From Sediminibacterium goheungense (GTDB taxonomy: Bacteria; Bacteroidota; Bacteroidia; Chitinophagales; Chitinophagaceae), in contig NZ_SNWP01000010.1 of the NCBI RefSeq assembly GCF_004361915.1, forward strand, positions 1,142,050 to 1,206,049: a stretch of 64,000 bases of DNA, written 5' to 3'. Positions 54,406-63,176 of this stretch are shown in pieces; the first letter of the stretch is position 1; each line of letters opens with the position of its first letter. A model generated the notes under the pieces. The model made no database searches. It had not been told where the DNA came from and saw only the letters and a program-made list of their open reading frames with translations. The translations under genes and the position numbers were made by a program.

Positions 54406-54903
54406 TTATAATCTGGTTTTGGTTTCTTTTAGTCCTTTACTCTTCAGGTATTCCAGTAGTTCTTTGGCATCTTCGCCACCGCGTTGTGCATGGTGAAGTA
54501 AAGTGAGTCCATGCGGACCTCTTGCAAATACATAAGACGGAAATGCTTCCAGATAAGGTTTTACAATCGCAGTTTTTCCCAACATGGTTAATACAAACAT
54601 ATTGGTCCGTGCGCCTTTCTCGATCAGAAAATTGGCAATCTCTTTGTTGCCAACATGTCCTGCTCCTTCAAGTGCTGTTTCAAAATCACCGCCACCCAGA
54701 TCATGTGTCGCATAGATCAAAGTTGGGTGTTCAGCATACAACTGTTTTACTTTTTCAAGATTGTTATGTCCTGCACCTACAAAGTCCTGTACCAGTTGCT
54801 TATCTAACTGAGGTGGGCGGTCTGTTTGTGCAGATACAGAAGAAGGTAAATACAATACAGCAGCACCCATTGAACAGTTTCTTAAAAAATCTTTTCGTTT
54901 CAT
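54406..54903 (-). CDS. Secreted ankyrin-repeat protein
   Basis: The 165-residue protein has an export signal (MKRKDFLRNCSMGAAVLYLPSSVSAQ), possibly of Tat or Sec type, followed by ankyrin-like repeats: LEKVKQLYAEHPTLIYATHD, ETALEGAGHVGNKEIANFLIEKGA and HGLTLLHHAQRGGEDAKELLEYLKSKG. Such proteins act through protein binding. It lies 15 bases before the VOC gene and 24 bases after the DUF1579-like gene, within one presumed operon. Confidence 0.85.
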   Translation of the reverse strand: MKRKDFLRNCSMGAAVLYLPSSVSAQTDRPPQLDKQLVQDFVGAGHNNLEKVKQLYAEHPTLIYATHDLGGGDFETALEGAGHVGNKEIANFLIEKGARTNMFVLTMLGKTAIVKPYLEAFPSYVFARGPHGLTLLHHAQRGGEDAKELLEYLKSKGLKETKTRL

Positions 54904-54927
54904 GATGATTGGTACTGAGCTTGAGAA

Positions 54928-55437
54928 TTATTTTGTACGACGATACTCCAGGTCAAAATCGGTCTTCCAGTTTTTTCCATTATCTGTTGAACTTTCTCCG
55001 TGCTGGCGAACCTTATCTTTTGAGAGGGGTGTAAAAGTCATGCGCATGATTCTGAAAGACTGATCTGGTAACGGAATTTTTTCTGTCTCCATGATCATGG
55101 CTCCATTTTCAAAACGACCGTTGAGGTATTCTGTAACCCCTCCGCTATTATCTACCCAGTATTGCTGCCATTTTGCTTTGGCGCCGTTAAAAGTATTAAA
55201 GCTTTTCCCACTTGAACCACTTACCGACTGCCAGTTTTCAAGCAATACACAACTATCGAGTAATCTTTCTACTTTACTGGTTCCTGCTTTTTGACCATTC
55301 GGCGCAAAAACCTCCCAATCCCCTACCCAGAAATCAAACTGCCGATATACCGGTTGGTCTGCACATCGGGGTCGTTTATTATTTTGGGCTGATAAAAGCA
55401 ATGGAAATAAAAGCACTACAAAAAGGAAGTATTTCAT
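54928..55437 (-). CDS. Secreted protein resembling DUF1579 family
   Basis: From ATG 55437 the protein has 169 residues with a signal peptide (MKYFLFVVLLFPLLLSAQ) and a beta-rich domain: RQFDFWVGDWEVFAPNGQKAGTSKVERLLDSCVLLENWQ, VTEYLNGRFENGAMIMETEK and WKTDFDLEYRR. The FW-GDW opening is typical of DUF1579-like lipocalin-like folds. A longer start at 55461 adds eight residues before the signal peptide. It is the first gene of the four-gene minus-strand run. Confidence 0.75.
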   Translation of the reverse strand: MKYFLFVVLLFPLLLSAQNNKRPRCADQPVYRQFDFWVGDWEVFAPNGQKAGTSKVERLLDSCVLLENWQSVSGSSGKSFNTFNGAKAKWQQYWVDNSGGVTEYLNGRFENGAMIMETEKIPLPDQSFRIMRMTFTPLSKDKVRQHGESSTDNGKNWKTDFDLEYRRTK

Positions 55438-55570
55438 AGCAAGCAGTTTTCTGTAAGACACAAAAAAGACAATCCTTCACGTATCACTTGTCACAAATTA
55501 TAACCTCCTGTCCATGAATCCTATCGTTTTAGGAGTATTTTGATGACCGGTAAAAGCAAAATTGCTGCGA

Positions 55571-55654
55571 GCCATGAGCCATGAGCTATGAGCAGAAGAT
55601 ACGGTTTATGAGATGGCTTTAAAAACGCATAGCTCACCACTCACTGCTCATGGC
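55571..55654. repeat. Intergenic inverted repeat built from CATGAGC words
   Basis: The left arm (55571-55593) is a tandem of GCCATGAGC/CCATGAGC/TATGAGC words. The right arm (55632-55654, GCTCACCACTCACTGCTCATGGC shortened) is its reverse complement with a few mismatches. The spacer is about 38 bases. It lies between divergent genes, upstream of DUF5606. Confidence 0.7.
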
Positions 55655-55711
55655 CTTCTTCCGGCAGTAATTAAAAAATGTAAACAGCCTCTCAGTCTAT
55701 CCCTTTTTCCC

Positions 55712-55719
55712 TTACTTTG
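55712..55719 (+). promoter_or_regulatory. Putative -7 box of the DUF5606 gene
   Basis: TTACTTTG differs from TAnnTTTG by one base and lies 20 bases before the ATG at 55740, giving a leader of about 15 nt. Confidence 0.3.
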
Positions 55720-55739
55720 CAGCCCTAATAATATCATAT

Positions 55740-56159
55740 ATGGAGTATAGTAAACTGATATCAATAACAGGTCTCAGCGGTTTATTTGAAATGGTTGGCA
55801 GTAAAACAGATGGCGCTATTGTTCGCTCATTAGACGATAAAAGCACCAAATTTGTGAGTAGTCGTGTACATAATTTCTCTCATCTTGAAAGCATTGAAGT
55901 GTACACCGTTCGTGAAAATGTAAACCTTGTGGAAGTATTCCAGGCAATGGCTGCCAACAAAACAGCACTTCCTGCTGAAAACGATCCTAAAGCCGTAAAA
56001 GCTTATTTCGAGAAAGTATATCCCGATATGGATTTTTCCCGTGTATATGCCAGCGATATGAAAAAAATGGTGAAATGGTATGGCATACTGAAAGCCAATG
56101 AGGTAGAGCTGAAAATAACAGAAGAAGAAGAGGAGGCTGGTGAAGGTTCAGAAGCCTGA
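55740..56159 (+). CDS. DUF5606 family protein
   Basis: The 139-residue cytoplasmic protein begins MEYSKLISITGLSGLFEMVG and contains SRVHNFSHLESIEVYT and YFEKVYPDMDFSRVYASDMKKMVKWYGIL, which I recognise as the DUF5606 (N-terminal) and adjoining Bacteroidota-specific region. The function is not known. The acidic C-terminus (ITEEEEEAGEGSEA) is typical of the family. It is followed by an intrinsic terminator. Confidence 0.85.
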   Translation: MEYSKLISITGLSGLFEMVGSKTDGAIVRSLDDKSTKFVSSRVHNFSHLESIEVYTVRENVNLVEVFQAMAANKTALPAENDPKAVKAYFEKVYPDMDFSRVYASDMKKMVKWYGILKANEVELKITEEEEEAGEGSEA

Positions 56160-56178
56160 TCACACAAAGAATAATGGT

Positions 56179-56206
56179 AAAACCGCACCCAAAAAGTGCG
56201 GTTTTT
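56179..56206 (+). terminator. Intrinsic terminator of the DUF5606 gene
   Basis: AAAACCGCAC (56179-56188) and GTGCGGTTTTT (56196-56206) form a stem with a 7-nt loop, the right arm ending in a T-run. It lies 19 bases after the stop. Confidence 0.85.
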
Positions 56207-56315
56207 GATTTATATACCTGCAAAAACTTTTCTTCACCTATCTTTTCGATTTAAAAACCCGCAAAAAACCGCAAGATTAGCCAGAATCCTTACCTTGTGG
56301 TCAGAACTTAGCTAT

Positions 56316-59216
56316 ATGAAAAAAAGCATTCTTTCTGCCTTATTGCTTCTTGTATTAAGTGCTGTATCTGCTCAACAATTTTATGAGCATACACCTGCTG
56401 CTGATAAATGGGTAAAAAAACAATTCCGAAAATTGTCAAAGAACCAGCGCATTGCCCAACTCATGATTATCAGGGCGCACAGCAATCTCGGAGCCGATCA
56501 TGTAAAAGAAGTTACTGATCTGATTAAGCAATACAATGTAGGCGGTTTATGTTTTTTTCAGGGGGGCCCTGTGCGTCAGGCCAATCTCACCAATTTTTAC
56601 CAAAGCATTGCCAAGACACCTTTAATGATTGCGATTGATGGTGAGTGGGGACTGGGTATGCGTCTCGACAGCGTCATCAATTTCCCGCGCCAGCTCATGA
56701 TGGGTGCTGTTCCGGATGCACGTCTGATTTATAAATTCGGTCTTGCCGTTGGTGAACAATGTAAACGAATCGGTATCCATGTAAACTATGCCCCGGATAT
56801 CGATATCAACAATAATCCAATGAACCCTGTTATCAACGACAGAAGTTTCGGAGAAGATAAATTCAAGGTAGCTCTCTATGGTGTACAGTACATGAAGGGC
56901 ATGCAGGATGTAGGTGTAATGGCCTGTGCCAAACATTTTCCTGGTCATGGCGATGTGAGTGTTGATTCGCATTACGATCTGCCCGTGATCAACAAATCAC
57001 GCGAAGCACTTGATCAGCTTGAGCTGTATCCTTTCCGTGAACTTATCAAAGCAGGGGTGGGTAGTATGATGATTGCGCACCTTGCCATTCCCTCTATCGA
57101 CACTACCGCTAACCTTCCTACTTCTTTATCACAAAAAAATGTAACAGACTTATTACGTAATGAACTGGGTTATCAGGGTATTTCTTTTACAGACGCATTA
57201 GAAATGCAGGGTGTAGCGAAATTTTTCCCAAAAGGAGAAGCTTCTGTACAGTCATTGATTGCAGGAAATGATATGCTCTGTTTACCAGGCGATATACCTG
57301 GTAGCATTGCCAAAGTAAGAGAAGCGATCAAAGAAGGAAAACTGAACTGGGATGATATTAATGCAAGGGTAAAAAAAGTATTATTGGCAAAATATCACCT
57401 CGGCCTCCATAAAAAACAGGTTATTGATACTACCAATATTGCTGCTGATCTGAATATAAAAACAGAAGAAATCAAAAAAATGCTGGCAGCAGATGCACTT
57501 ACGCTGCTCAGGAAAACGAATGAGAAACTCTTACCCCTTCGTGCCGGAAAAGTAGCTTTTGTAGGTGTAGGCATCGACAAAGCCAGTCAGTTTGCAACCC
57601 GTATTCAACAACAGTTCAATGCAGATCTTTTCTTCTTTTCAAACAAGGATGGTAATGATAAAGCGGCTGATATTTTGCAAAAATTATCAGCGTATGACGC
57701 CGTAGTAGTTGGTTTTCACAATTATAACCGCAGACCGGCTAACCAGTTCGGAATTAGTAAAAACAGCCTCGACCTGCTAAACCAGTTACAGAAAAACAAC
57801 AGTATCACTTTTGTTTTTGGAAACCCCTATGCAGTTCAATATATCTGCAATGCCGGCAATCTGGTTGTTTGTTACGAAGATGACATCATTACACAAGACG
57901 CGGCGGCTGATCTTTTATCCGGAAAAATCAGTCCGAAAGGAAAATTACCCGTTACCGTATGTGATGGATTTCGTTTTGGAGATGGCATCGTGTACAATAA
58001 TATGCTACCACTGGCCACACCCGAATCTGTAGGATTAATCAGTGATTCATTGAATAAAATTGAAAGCATTGCCAAAGCAGCTATCGACAGCGGTGCCACT
58101 CCAGGTATGGTAGTACTGGTTGCCAAAAATGGCAAGCTGGTATATCATAAATCTTTTGGGTATGTAAACACCGATCGTAAAGTTGCCATGAGTAATGATA
58201 TGGTGTTTGATCTCGCCTCAGTCACCAAAATTTCTGCTACTACGATAGCCGTAATGAAATTGTATGAGGAAGGGAAAATAGACCTGACAAAAACACTGGG
58301 TGATTATCTTCCCTGGACAAGAGGTACCGATAAAGCTCCCTTACAGTTGAGAGATATCCTATTACACCAGGCCGGGCTCAATCCATTTATTCCCTTCTAT
58401 CGTGAAGTGATAGATACTGCTACCGGTCAGCCATTACCACAATATTTTGTTCAGTCCCCCACCCCTCAATATACTCACCGGGTTGCAGAAAACCTGTATC
58501 TGCGCAACGATTGGCACGATACCATGTTTGCCCGTATCCTGAAAAGTAAATTAACGGTGCAGGGAAAATATGTATACAGTGACAACGATTTTATTTTTCT
58601 GGGTAAAATAGTGGAAGCTGTTAGCGGTTTGTCATTGGATGCATATGTACGTAAAACATTTTATGAGCCGCTGAGTATGACCAGCACCGGTTTTAAACCA
58701 CGTGAAACCATGGCACTGAGTGCATTGGTACCTACCGAGGTAGAAGCTCATTTCCGCAGACAACAGATCTATGGTGATGTGCACGATGAGGGTGCAGCCA
58801 TGTTTGGCGGTATTGCAGGTCATGCGGGTCTTTTTAGCAGCGCCTACGATCTGGCCAAATTATACCAGCTACTACTCAACGGCGGAGAACTTAACGGTAT
58901 TCGTCTCTTACAGAAATCAACCATTGATCTTTTTACTGCCTACAGCAGCAATATCAGCCGTCGTGGTCTGGGATTTGACAAGCCTGAAAAAGACAATGCT
59001 ACCCGCAAAGAACCTTATCCTTCTTTAAGGGCCTCAGCATCTACCTTCGGCCATACGGGTTTTACCGGAACCTGTGTATGGGTTGATCCCGACAGCCAAC
59101 TGGTTTATATTTTCCTCTCCAGCAGGGTAAACCCCACCCGCAACGACAATAAGCTGGGGCGGATGAATGTGCGTCCAAACATACAGGAAGCCATTTATGG
59201 AGCTATAATGAAGTAA
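56316..59216 (+). CDS. GH3 (NagZ-like) and serine beta-lactamase-type hydrolase fusion
   Basis: From ATG 56316 the protein has 966 residues and a signal peptide (ILSALLLLVLSAVSAQ). The N-terminal half is GH3 with the NagZ-type signature KHFPGHGDVSVDSHYDLPV (about residues 206-224) and ALEMQGVAKFF near 290. A GH3 C-terminal-like domain follows. The C-terminal third is a class-C beta-lactamase/DD-peptidase fold with SxxK (SVTK, Ser635), YSD (Tyr754) and HTG (His913). Together they suggest a periplasmic or surface enzyme acting on muropeptide sugars and peptides. An in-frame ATG at 56196 lies in the upstream terminator and has no signal sequence role. Confidence 0.92.
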   Translation: MKKSILSALLLLVLSAVSAQQFYEHTPAADKWVKKQFRKLSKNQRIAQLMIIRAHSNLGADHVKEVTDLIKQYNVGGLCFFQGGPVRQANLTNFYQSIAKTPLMIAIDGEWGLGMRLDSVINFPRQLMMGAVPDARLIYKFGLAVGEQCKRIGIHVNYAPDIDINNNPMNPVINDRSFGEDKFKVALYGVQYMKGMQDVGVMACAKHFPGHGDVSVDSHYDLPVINKSREALDQLELYPFRELIKAGVGSMMIAHLAIPSIDTTANLPTSLSQKNVTDLLRNELGYQGISFTDALEMQGVAKFFPKGEASVQSLIAGNDMLCLPGDIPGSIAKVREAIKEGKLNWDDINARVKKVLLAKYHLGLHKKQVIDTTNIAADLNIKTEEIKKMLAADALTLLRKTNEKLLPLRAGKVAFVGVGIDKASQFATRIQQQFNADLFFFSNKDGNDKAADILQKLSAYDAVVVGFHNYNRRPANQFGISKNSLDLLNQLQKNNSITFVFGNPYAVQYICNAGNLVVCYEDDIITQDAAADLLSGKISPKGKLPVTVCDGFRFGDGIVYNNMLPLATPESVGLISDSLNKIESIAKAAIDSGATPGMVVLVAKNGKLVYHKSFGYVNTDRKVAMSNDMVFDLASVTKISATTIAVMKLYEEGKIDLTKTLGDYLPWTRGTDKAPLQLRDILLHQAGLNPFIPFYREVIDTATGQPLPQYFVQSPTPQYTHRVAENLYLRNDWHDTMFARILKSKLTVQGKYVYSDNDFIFLGKIVEAVSGLSLDAYVRKTFYEPLSMTSTGFKPRETMALSALVPTEVEAHFRRQQIYGDVHDEGAAMFGGIAGHAGLFSSAYDLAKLYQLLLNGGELNGIRLLQKSTIDLFTAYSSNISRRGLGFDKPEKDNATRKEPYPSLRASASTFGHTGFTGTCVWVDPDSQLVYIFLSSRVNPTRNDNKLGRMNVRPNIQEAIYGAIMK

Positions 59217-59282
59217 AACCAGATTTCTACCATATTTCGGTTTCAGCCTTTACCTTCGTATGCAATAATTTAATATAAGCAT

Positions 59283-61025
59283 ATGAAGTCTGTTCTGCGT
59301 TACATTCTGCCAGTGACCTTATTAATGGTCATTTTCACTTCCTGCTCCAACAAAGGACCTAAGGAAGCTTCCTTAATTCCCAAAACAGCCAGTGCTGTTA
59401 TCGTACTCGATCCGGGTGCTATGCAGGACAAATTAACTTCCGGAGGCATCAGCATGGATACACTTTTCAGCCGTGTTTTCCGAAATGATTCAACCGATGT
59501 TGAGGATAAAAAGAAAGTAGAAGATTTCAGAAACAATGCGGGTATTGACTGGAAAAAGCAATTGTTCTTTTTCTTTTCCCAGAAAGGAAATTTGAAAGAA
59601 GAGAGTATCACCGTAATGAACGTTATGGGAAGCTTATCGGATGCAACCAAATTTGAGAGTTGGTTGAAAGCACAGAAAGAGTTTGCTTCAAAAACCATTA
59701 CAAAGGAAAAAAGTTATTCTTACCTGCTTGCAGAAAATAATACAGCTCTTTCATGGACCGATAAAAATGTAATGGTAACTATCTACAACCACACACAGAT
59801 GGCAGGCAATCTGCCTTATGATACGGTAAAAATGGAATTCAAAATTCCTGAGAAAAAAAATGTAGAGGCTGATCTGAAGAAAGAAGTTAACACATACTAC
59901 ACGCAGGAGAAAGAGGCTTCTATGGCAGACGTTTCCGCTTTTACCAATATGTTCAAAGACAAGGCTGACGGTTATGTTTTTAGTTCTTCCAATACTTCTT
60001 TAGGCGCATTGAGTATGTTACCTCTATCGCTGCCTAAATTAGAAGAGTTAATGAAGGATAATTATACAACTGCTACCCTGAGTTTTGAAGCAGGTAAAAT
60101 TGTTGCGAAATCAGCTACTTATACCAATCCGGTTGTAAGTAATATCTTAAAGCAATATGCAGGTCCTACTGTAAATCTTTCTATGATTGAAAGATACCCA
60201 TCTGATAAAATCAATGGTTTGATGATGGCCTCATTCAATCCTGAAATATTTGGCGGATTCCTCAAACAACTCGAAGTAGAAGGGCTTATTAATGGCAGAC
60301 TTGAACAGGCCGGTATCAGCCTGCAGGATCTATACAAATCATTAAAAGGAGATATTGCCGTAGTGGTTTCTGATCTCGGATTGAGTCAGCCAGAGCCACA
60401 GCAGAAAAATGATGAGGCTGATATGATGATGAAGAAGCCGCTAGGTAAAATGATATTCAATGCGCCCGTGGGCGATAAAGCCAGCTTTACCAAATTAATG
60501 GATAAAGTGGCAGATCTGGGCTATATCCGCAAAGATGGCAACACTTATAAAAGCGGAGAACTCATGCGTTTATTTGGCATATACATGCTTGCAGACGACA
60601 AAAACCTGGTGATCGCCAGCGATTCTCTAACCTACACGCAATACATGGCTAATAACAGCAGAGCGGTTATTAATAATGACGTACTGAGCCGTTTCAAAGG
60701 AAAATCAACCGTATTGTATTTTGATATAGCAAATACGCTTACAGGTTTTATAGGCAATAATACCAGTGGCGACTATAATAAGTCTATGCAAACAGCCAAA
60801 GAAACTTTTAAAGATATTATCGGCACTTCCGATAATTTCAATGGTAAAAGTGTAGAGAGTGTTTTAGAGATTCGTATGCAGAATGAAAAGCAGAACAGTT
60901 TGGTTACACTAACCAGTTTGCTCACCGATATTGCTGTGGATATGCGCATAGCTGCAAAAAAGCAAAAAGAAATGGAAGAGAAAATGTTCCCGGGTGGTAT
61001 TCCAGCCATTATCAGGACAAATTAA
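59283..61025 (+). CDS. DUF4836 family lipoprotein
   Basis: The 580-residue protein has a lipobox (LMVIFTSC, then SNKGPKEASLIPKTASAVIVLDP) and the long beta/alpha domain of the DUF4836 family found in Bacteroidota: SLSDATKFESWLKAQ, ISLQDLYKSLKGDIAVVVSDLGL and KNLVIASDSLTYTQYMA. The function is unknown; an outer-membrane or periplasmic lipoprotein role is likely. It lies 66 bases after the GH3 fusion on the same strand and ends in a terminator before the ABC ATPase. Confidence 0.88.
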   Translation: MKSVLRYILPVTLLMVIFTSCSNKGPKEASLIPKTASAVIVLDPGAMQDKLTSGGISMDTLFSRVFRNDSTDVEDKKKVEDFRNNAGIDWKKQLFFFFSQKGNLKEESITVMNVMGSLSDATKFESWLKAQKEFASKTITKEKSYSYLLAENNTALSWTDKNVMVTIYNHTQMAGNLPYDTVKMEFKIPEKKNVEADLKKEVNTYYTQEKEASMADVSAFTNMFKDKADGYVFSSSNTSLGALSMLPLSLPKLEELMKDNYTTATLSFEAGKIVAKSATYTNPVVSNILKQYAGPTVNLSMIERYPSDKINGLMMASFNPEIFGGFLKQLEVEGLINGRLEQAGISLQDLYKSLKGDIAVVVSDLGLSQPEPQQKNDEADMMMKKPLGKMIFNAPVGDKASFTKLMDKVADLGYIRKDGNTYKSGELMRLFGIYMLADDKNLVIASDSLTYTQYMANNSRAVINNDVLSRFKGKSTVLYFDIANTLTGFIGNNTSGDYNKSMQTAKETFKDIIGTSDNFNGKSVESVLEIRMQNEKQNSLVTLTSLLTDIAVDMRIAAKKQKEMEEKMFPGGIPAIIRTN

Positions 61026-61041
61026 TAGAAAGCTTTACAGT

Positions 61042-61069
61042 AAAAAGTCCTGCTCTGGCAGGACTTTTT
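61042..61069 (+). terminator. Intrinsic terminator of the DUF4836 gene
   Basis: AAAAAGTCCTGC (61042-61053) and GCAGGACTTTTT (61058-61069) make a perfect 12-bp stem with a 4-nt loop, followed by CTTTG. Symmetric A- and T-runs allow use from either strand. Confidence 0.9.
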
Positions 61070-61095
61070 CTTTGATTACCATCAATATTGAATAC

Positions 61096-61743
61096 ATGAC
61101 CATTTCGCTTCATGAAGTAGTGCCGGTTCCGTTAAAAGAAAAATTACTGAAACAGGTTTCTGATATCTGGAACAGAGCGATTGTTTTTAATGCATCGGAA
61201 TGGATTAAAATCAAAGCGCCAAGTGGTACGGGCAAAACCACTTTTATTCATTCTTTATATAAACTAAGAACAGATTATACCGGTGAGATAAAATGGGACA
61301 ACCGTAATATTCTTACATTATCGGCGGAAGAACTGGCTGTTGTACGTCAACATAAAATCAGTATTGTTTTTCAGGATCTGCGTTTATTTCCGCATTTAAC
61401 GGCTTATGAAAACATAGAACTGAACAGGGTTTTACAGGATCCTTATTGTGAGAAAGAACAGATCTTAGAAATGGCGGCAGTGCTGGGTGTAACACATATT
61501 CTGCAACAACCGGCTTCCATCTGCAGTTATGGAGAACAACAACGTATAGCCATCATCAGGGCGCTGGTTCAGCCGTTTGAATGGTTGATAATGGATGAGC
61601 CCTTTAGTCATCTTGACAAAACCAATGCTGCAAAAGCAGCTAACCTGATCGCTGATGCGTGTAAGAAAAGAAATGCCGGTATAATCATCACCGACTTACA
61701 TGATGACGACCATTTTTTGTATTCCAGCAAACTTGCGCTATAA
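61096..61743 (+). CDS. ABC transporter ATP-binding protein (FtsE/LolD/MacB class)
   Basis: From ATG 61096 the protein has 215 residues: Walker A PSGTGKTTF (first conserved Gly replaced by Ala: APSGTGKT), Q-loop IVFQDLRLFPHLTAYENI, signature CSYGEQQRIAI in place of LSGGQ, Walker B WLIMDEPFSHLD, and a late DLHDDDH in the H-loop position. ATP binding should work, but the motifs are diverged. The FtsX-like permease gene follows after 8 bases, so this is one transporter. The longer frame from 60994 reads through the preceding terminator and is rejected. Confidence 0.88.
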   Translation: MTISLHEVVPVPLKEKLLKQVSDIWNRAIVFNASEWIKIKAPSGTGKTTFIHSLYKLRTDYTGEIKWDNRNILTLSAEELAVVRQHKISIVFQDLRLFPHLTAYENIELNRVLQDPYCEKEQILEMAAVLGVTHILQQPASICSYGEQQRIAIIRALVQPFEWLIMDEPFSHLDKTNAAKAANLIADACKKRNAGIIITDLHDDDHFLYSSKLAL

Positions 61744-61751
61744 CAACTGTT

Positions 61752-62945
61752 ATGAAAGGATTGAATATACTACTCCGAAAATTGATTAAAACCGGTGCCG
61801 GACGCATTCGTTTTGCCATGGCGATGATCGGTTTGTCTGTGGCCATGGTTTTGATTTTATCTGCTGTTCAACTGCAAAGCAATTACAACGAGTTGCTGCA
61901 TGGCAGTGCCAATAAAGACAGTATTGCCAATTTTCTGGTGATCAATAAAATATTAACCGATCAGAATTTAAAGAACGCCACGCTTTCTGCAACTGAGATT
62001 GATGATATGAAGGCACAAAGTTTTACGGATGCCGTTGGCATCCTCAGTAGTAGCCGTTTCAAAGCATCCATTCAAAGCAGCAGTGCGCAATTCCCATTCT
62101 ATACAGATATTGCTTTTGAAAGCGTACCAGATAGTTTTCTGGATGTGAACACACAGGAATGGAGCTGGGATGAATCGAGCAGTTTTGTACCCATCATTGT
62201 ACCGGGTATGTTTCTCGACATTTATAATTTTCAGTTTTCATTATCACAGGGGTTGCCGCAGCTAACCAGAGAAGTGGTGAAGATGATTTTTTTTCAGGTA
62301 AATCTGTATGATCAAAATGGTACGCCACATACCATGCGTGGAAGGGTGGTAGGTTTCAGTGACAGAATATCATCACTGCTGGTACCACAGTCCTTTATGG
62401 ATTGGGCAAACAACAGATATGGCAGTGCAGGTAGCAGTGCTCCATCAAGAATCATTATCCGGACAAAAGATGCAGGTGATCCTGGTTTGGCCACTTATCT
62501 GAAAGAAAAAAAACTGAGTACCGATCAGGATAAAACAAGGTTCAGCAGATACAGACAGGTTGTGGATCTGGTCGTAAAAATTTCCGGTGTCACCGGGTTG
62601 CTCATGCTGGTTTTTGCCATACTTATTTTTACGCTTTTCATTCAACTAACGATCAGTTCCTGTAAGGATGAAATAAAACTGTTACTGACACTGGGTGCTT
62701 CTCCTAAACAATTGCTGTTTTTTTTAATGCGCCAGTTCTTCCCTTCGAATCTATTGATCATATTTTTCTCTGTTGCAACCGTTTGCACTCTACAATACCT
62801 GGCCCATTTGTTTTTACAGGATCAGGAAGTATATATTCCGGTCTATATTTCGTTACCAACCTTACTTACTGCCTTCGTGGTTCTGCTGTTTATATGGACC
62901 GTGAATTTTATTAACATGAGAAAATATATTAAAATAAATTACTAA
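61752..62945 (+). CDS. FtsX-like ABC permease
   Basis: The 397-residue protein has one N-terminal membrane segment (about residues 24-40), a large extracytoplasmic domain (about 42-275) and three C-terminal segments (near 285-305, 330-350 and 370-390), the four-helix type VII (MacB/LolCE/FtsX) layout. The conserved C-terminal block ...KDEIKLLLTLGASPKQLLFF matches FtsX-like permeases. It lies 8 bases after its ATPase. Such systems extract lipoproteins, drive efflux or control hydrolases; which applies here is open. Confidence 0.85.
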   Translation: MKGLNILLRKLIKTGAGRIRFAMAMIGLSVAMVLILSAVQLQSNYNELLHGSANKDSIANFLVINKILTDQNLKNATLSATEIDDMKAQSFTDAVGILSSSRFKASIQSSSAQFPFYTDIAFESVPDSFLDVNTQEWSWDESSSFVPIIVPGMFLDIYNFQFSLSQGLPQLTREVVKMIFFQVNLYDQNGTPHTMRGRVVGFSDRISSLLVPQSFMDWANNRYGSAGSSAPSRIIIRTKDAGDPGLATYLKEKKLSTDQDKTRFSRYRQVVDLVVKISGVTGLLMLVFAILIFTLFIQLTISSCKDEIKLLLTLGASPKQLLFFLMRQFFPSNLLIIFFSVATVCTLQYLAHLFLQDQEVYIPVYISLPTLLTAFVVLLFIWTVNFINMRKYIKINY

Positions 62946-62990
62946 ATGATATATTAATCAGTTATTTACAAATTATATTTAAAATTATTC

Positions 62991-63026
62991 GGTTTTTTCA
63001 CTGAATATAAATTCAGTGAAAAAACC
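62991..63026. promoter_or_regulatory. Perfect 16-bp inverted repeat downstream of the ABC genes
   Basis: GGTTTTTTCACTGAAT (62991-63006) and ATTCAGTGAAAAAACC (63011-63026) are perfect reverse complements around ATAA. A third half-copy, ATTCAGTG, occurs at 63034-63041. There is no T-run after the right arm, so it is either an inefficient terminator of the ABC operon or an operator for the lipoprotein gene downstream. Confidence 0.6.
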
Positions 63027-63176
63027 CTTTCGAATTCAGTGATTAAATAGTGTGTGGACAAGAAAAAAAGCCGACCTTTGTATTCGATGGAAACTAAACC
63101 CTGTAAGCTTTCATCGACACTTGTAATACCCATTCAAACAAACCTTGGTCAAAAAAACCTATTAAAAACAGATTAG

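Noticed and set aside
60994..61095. N-terminal extension of the ABC ATPase
   Set aside because: It overlaps the end of the DUF4836 gene and runs through a perfect terminator stem; the ATG at 61096 gives the normal family length.
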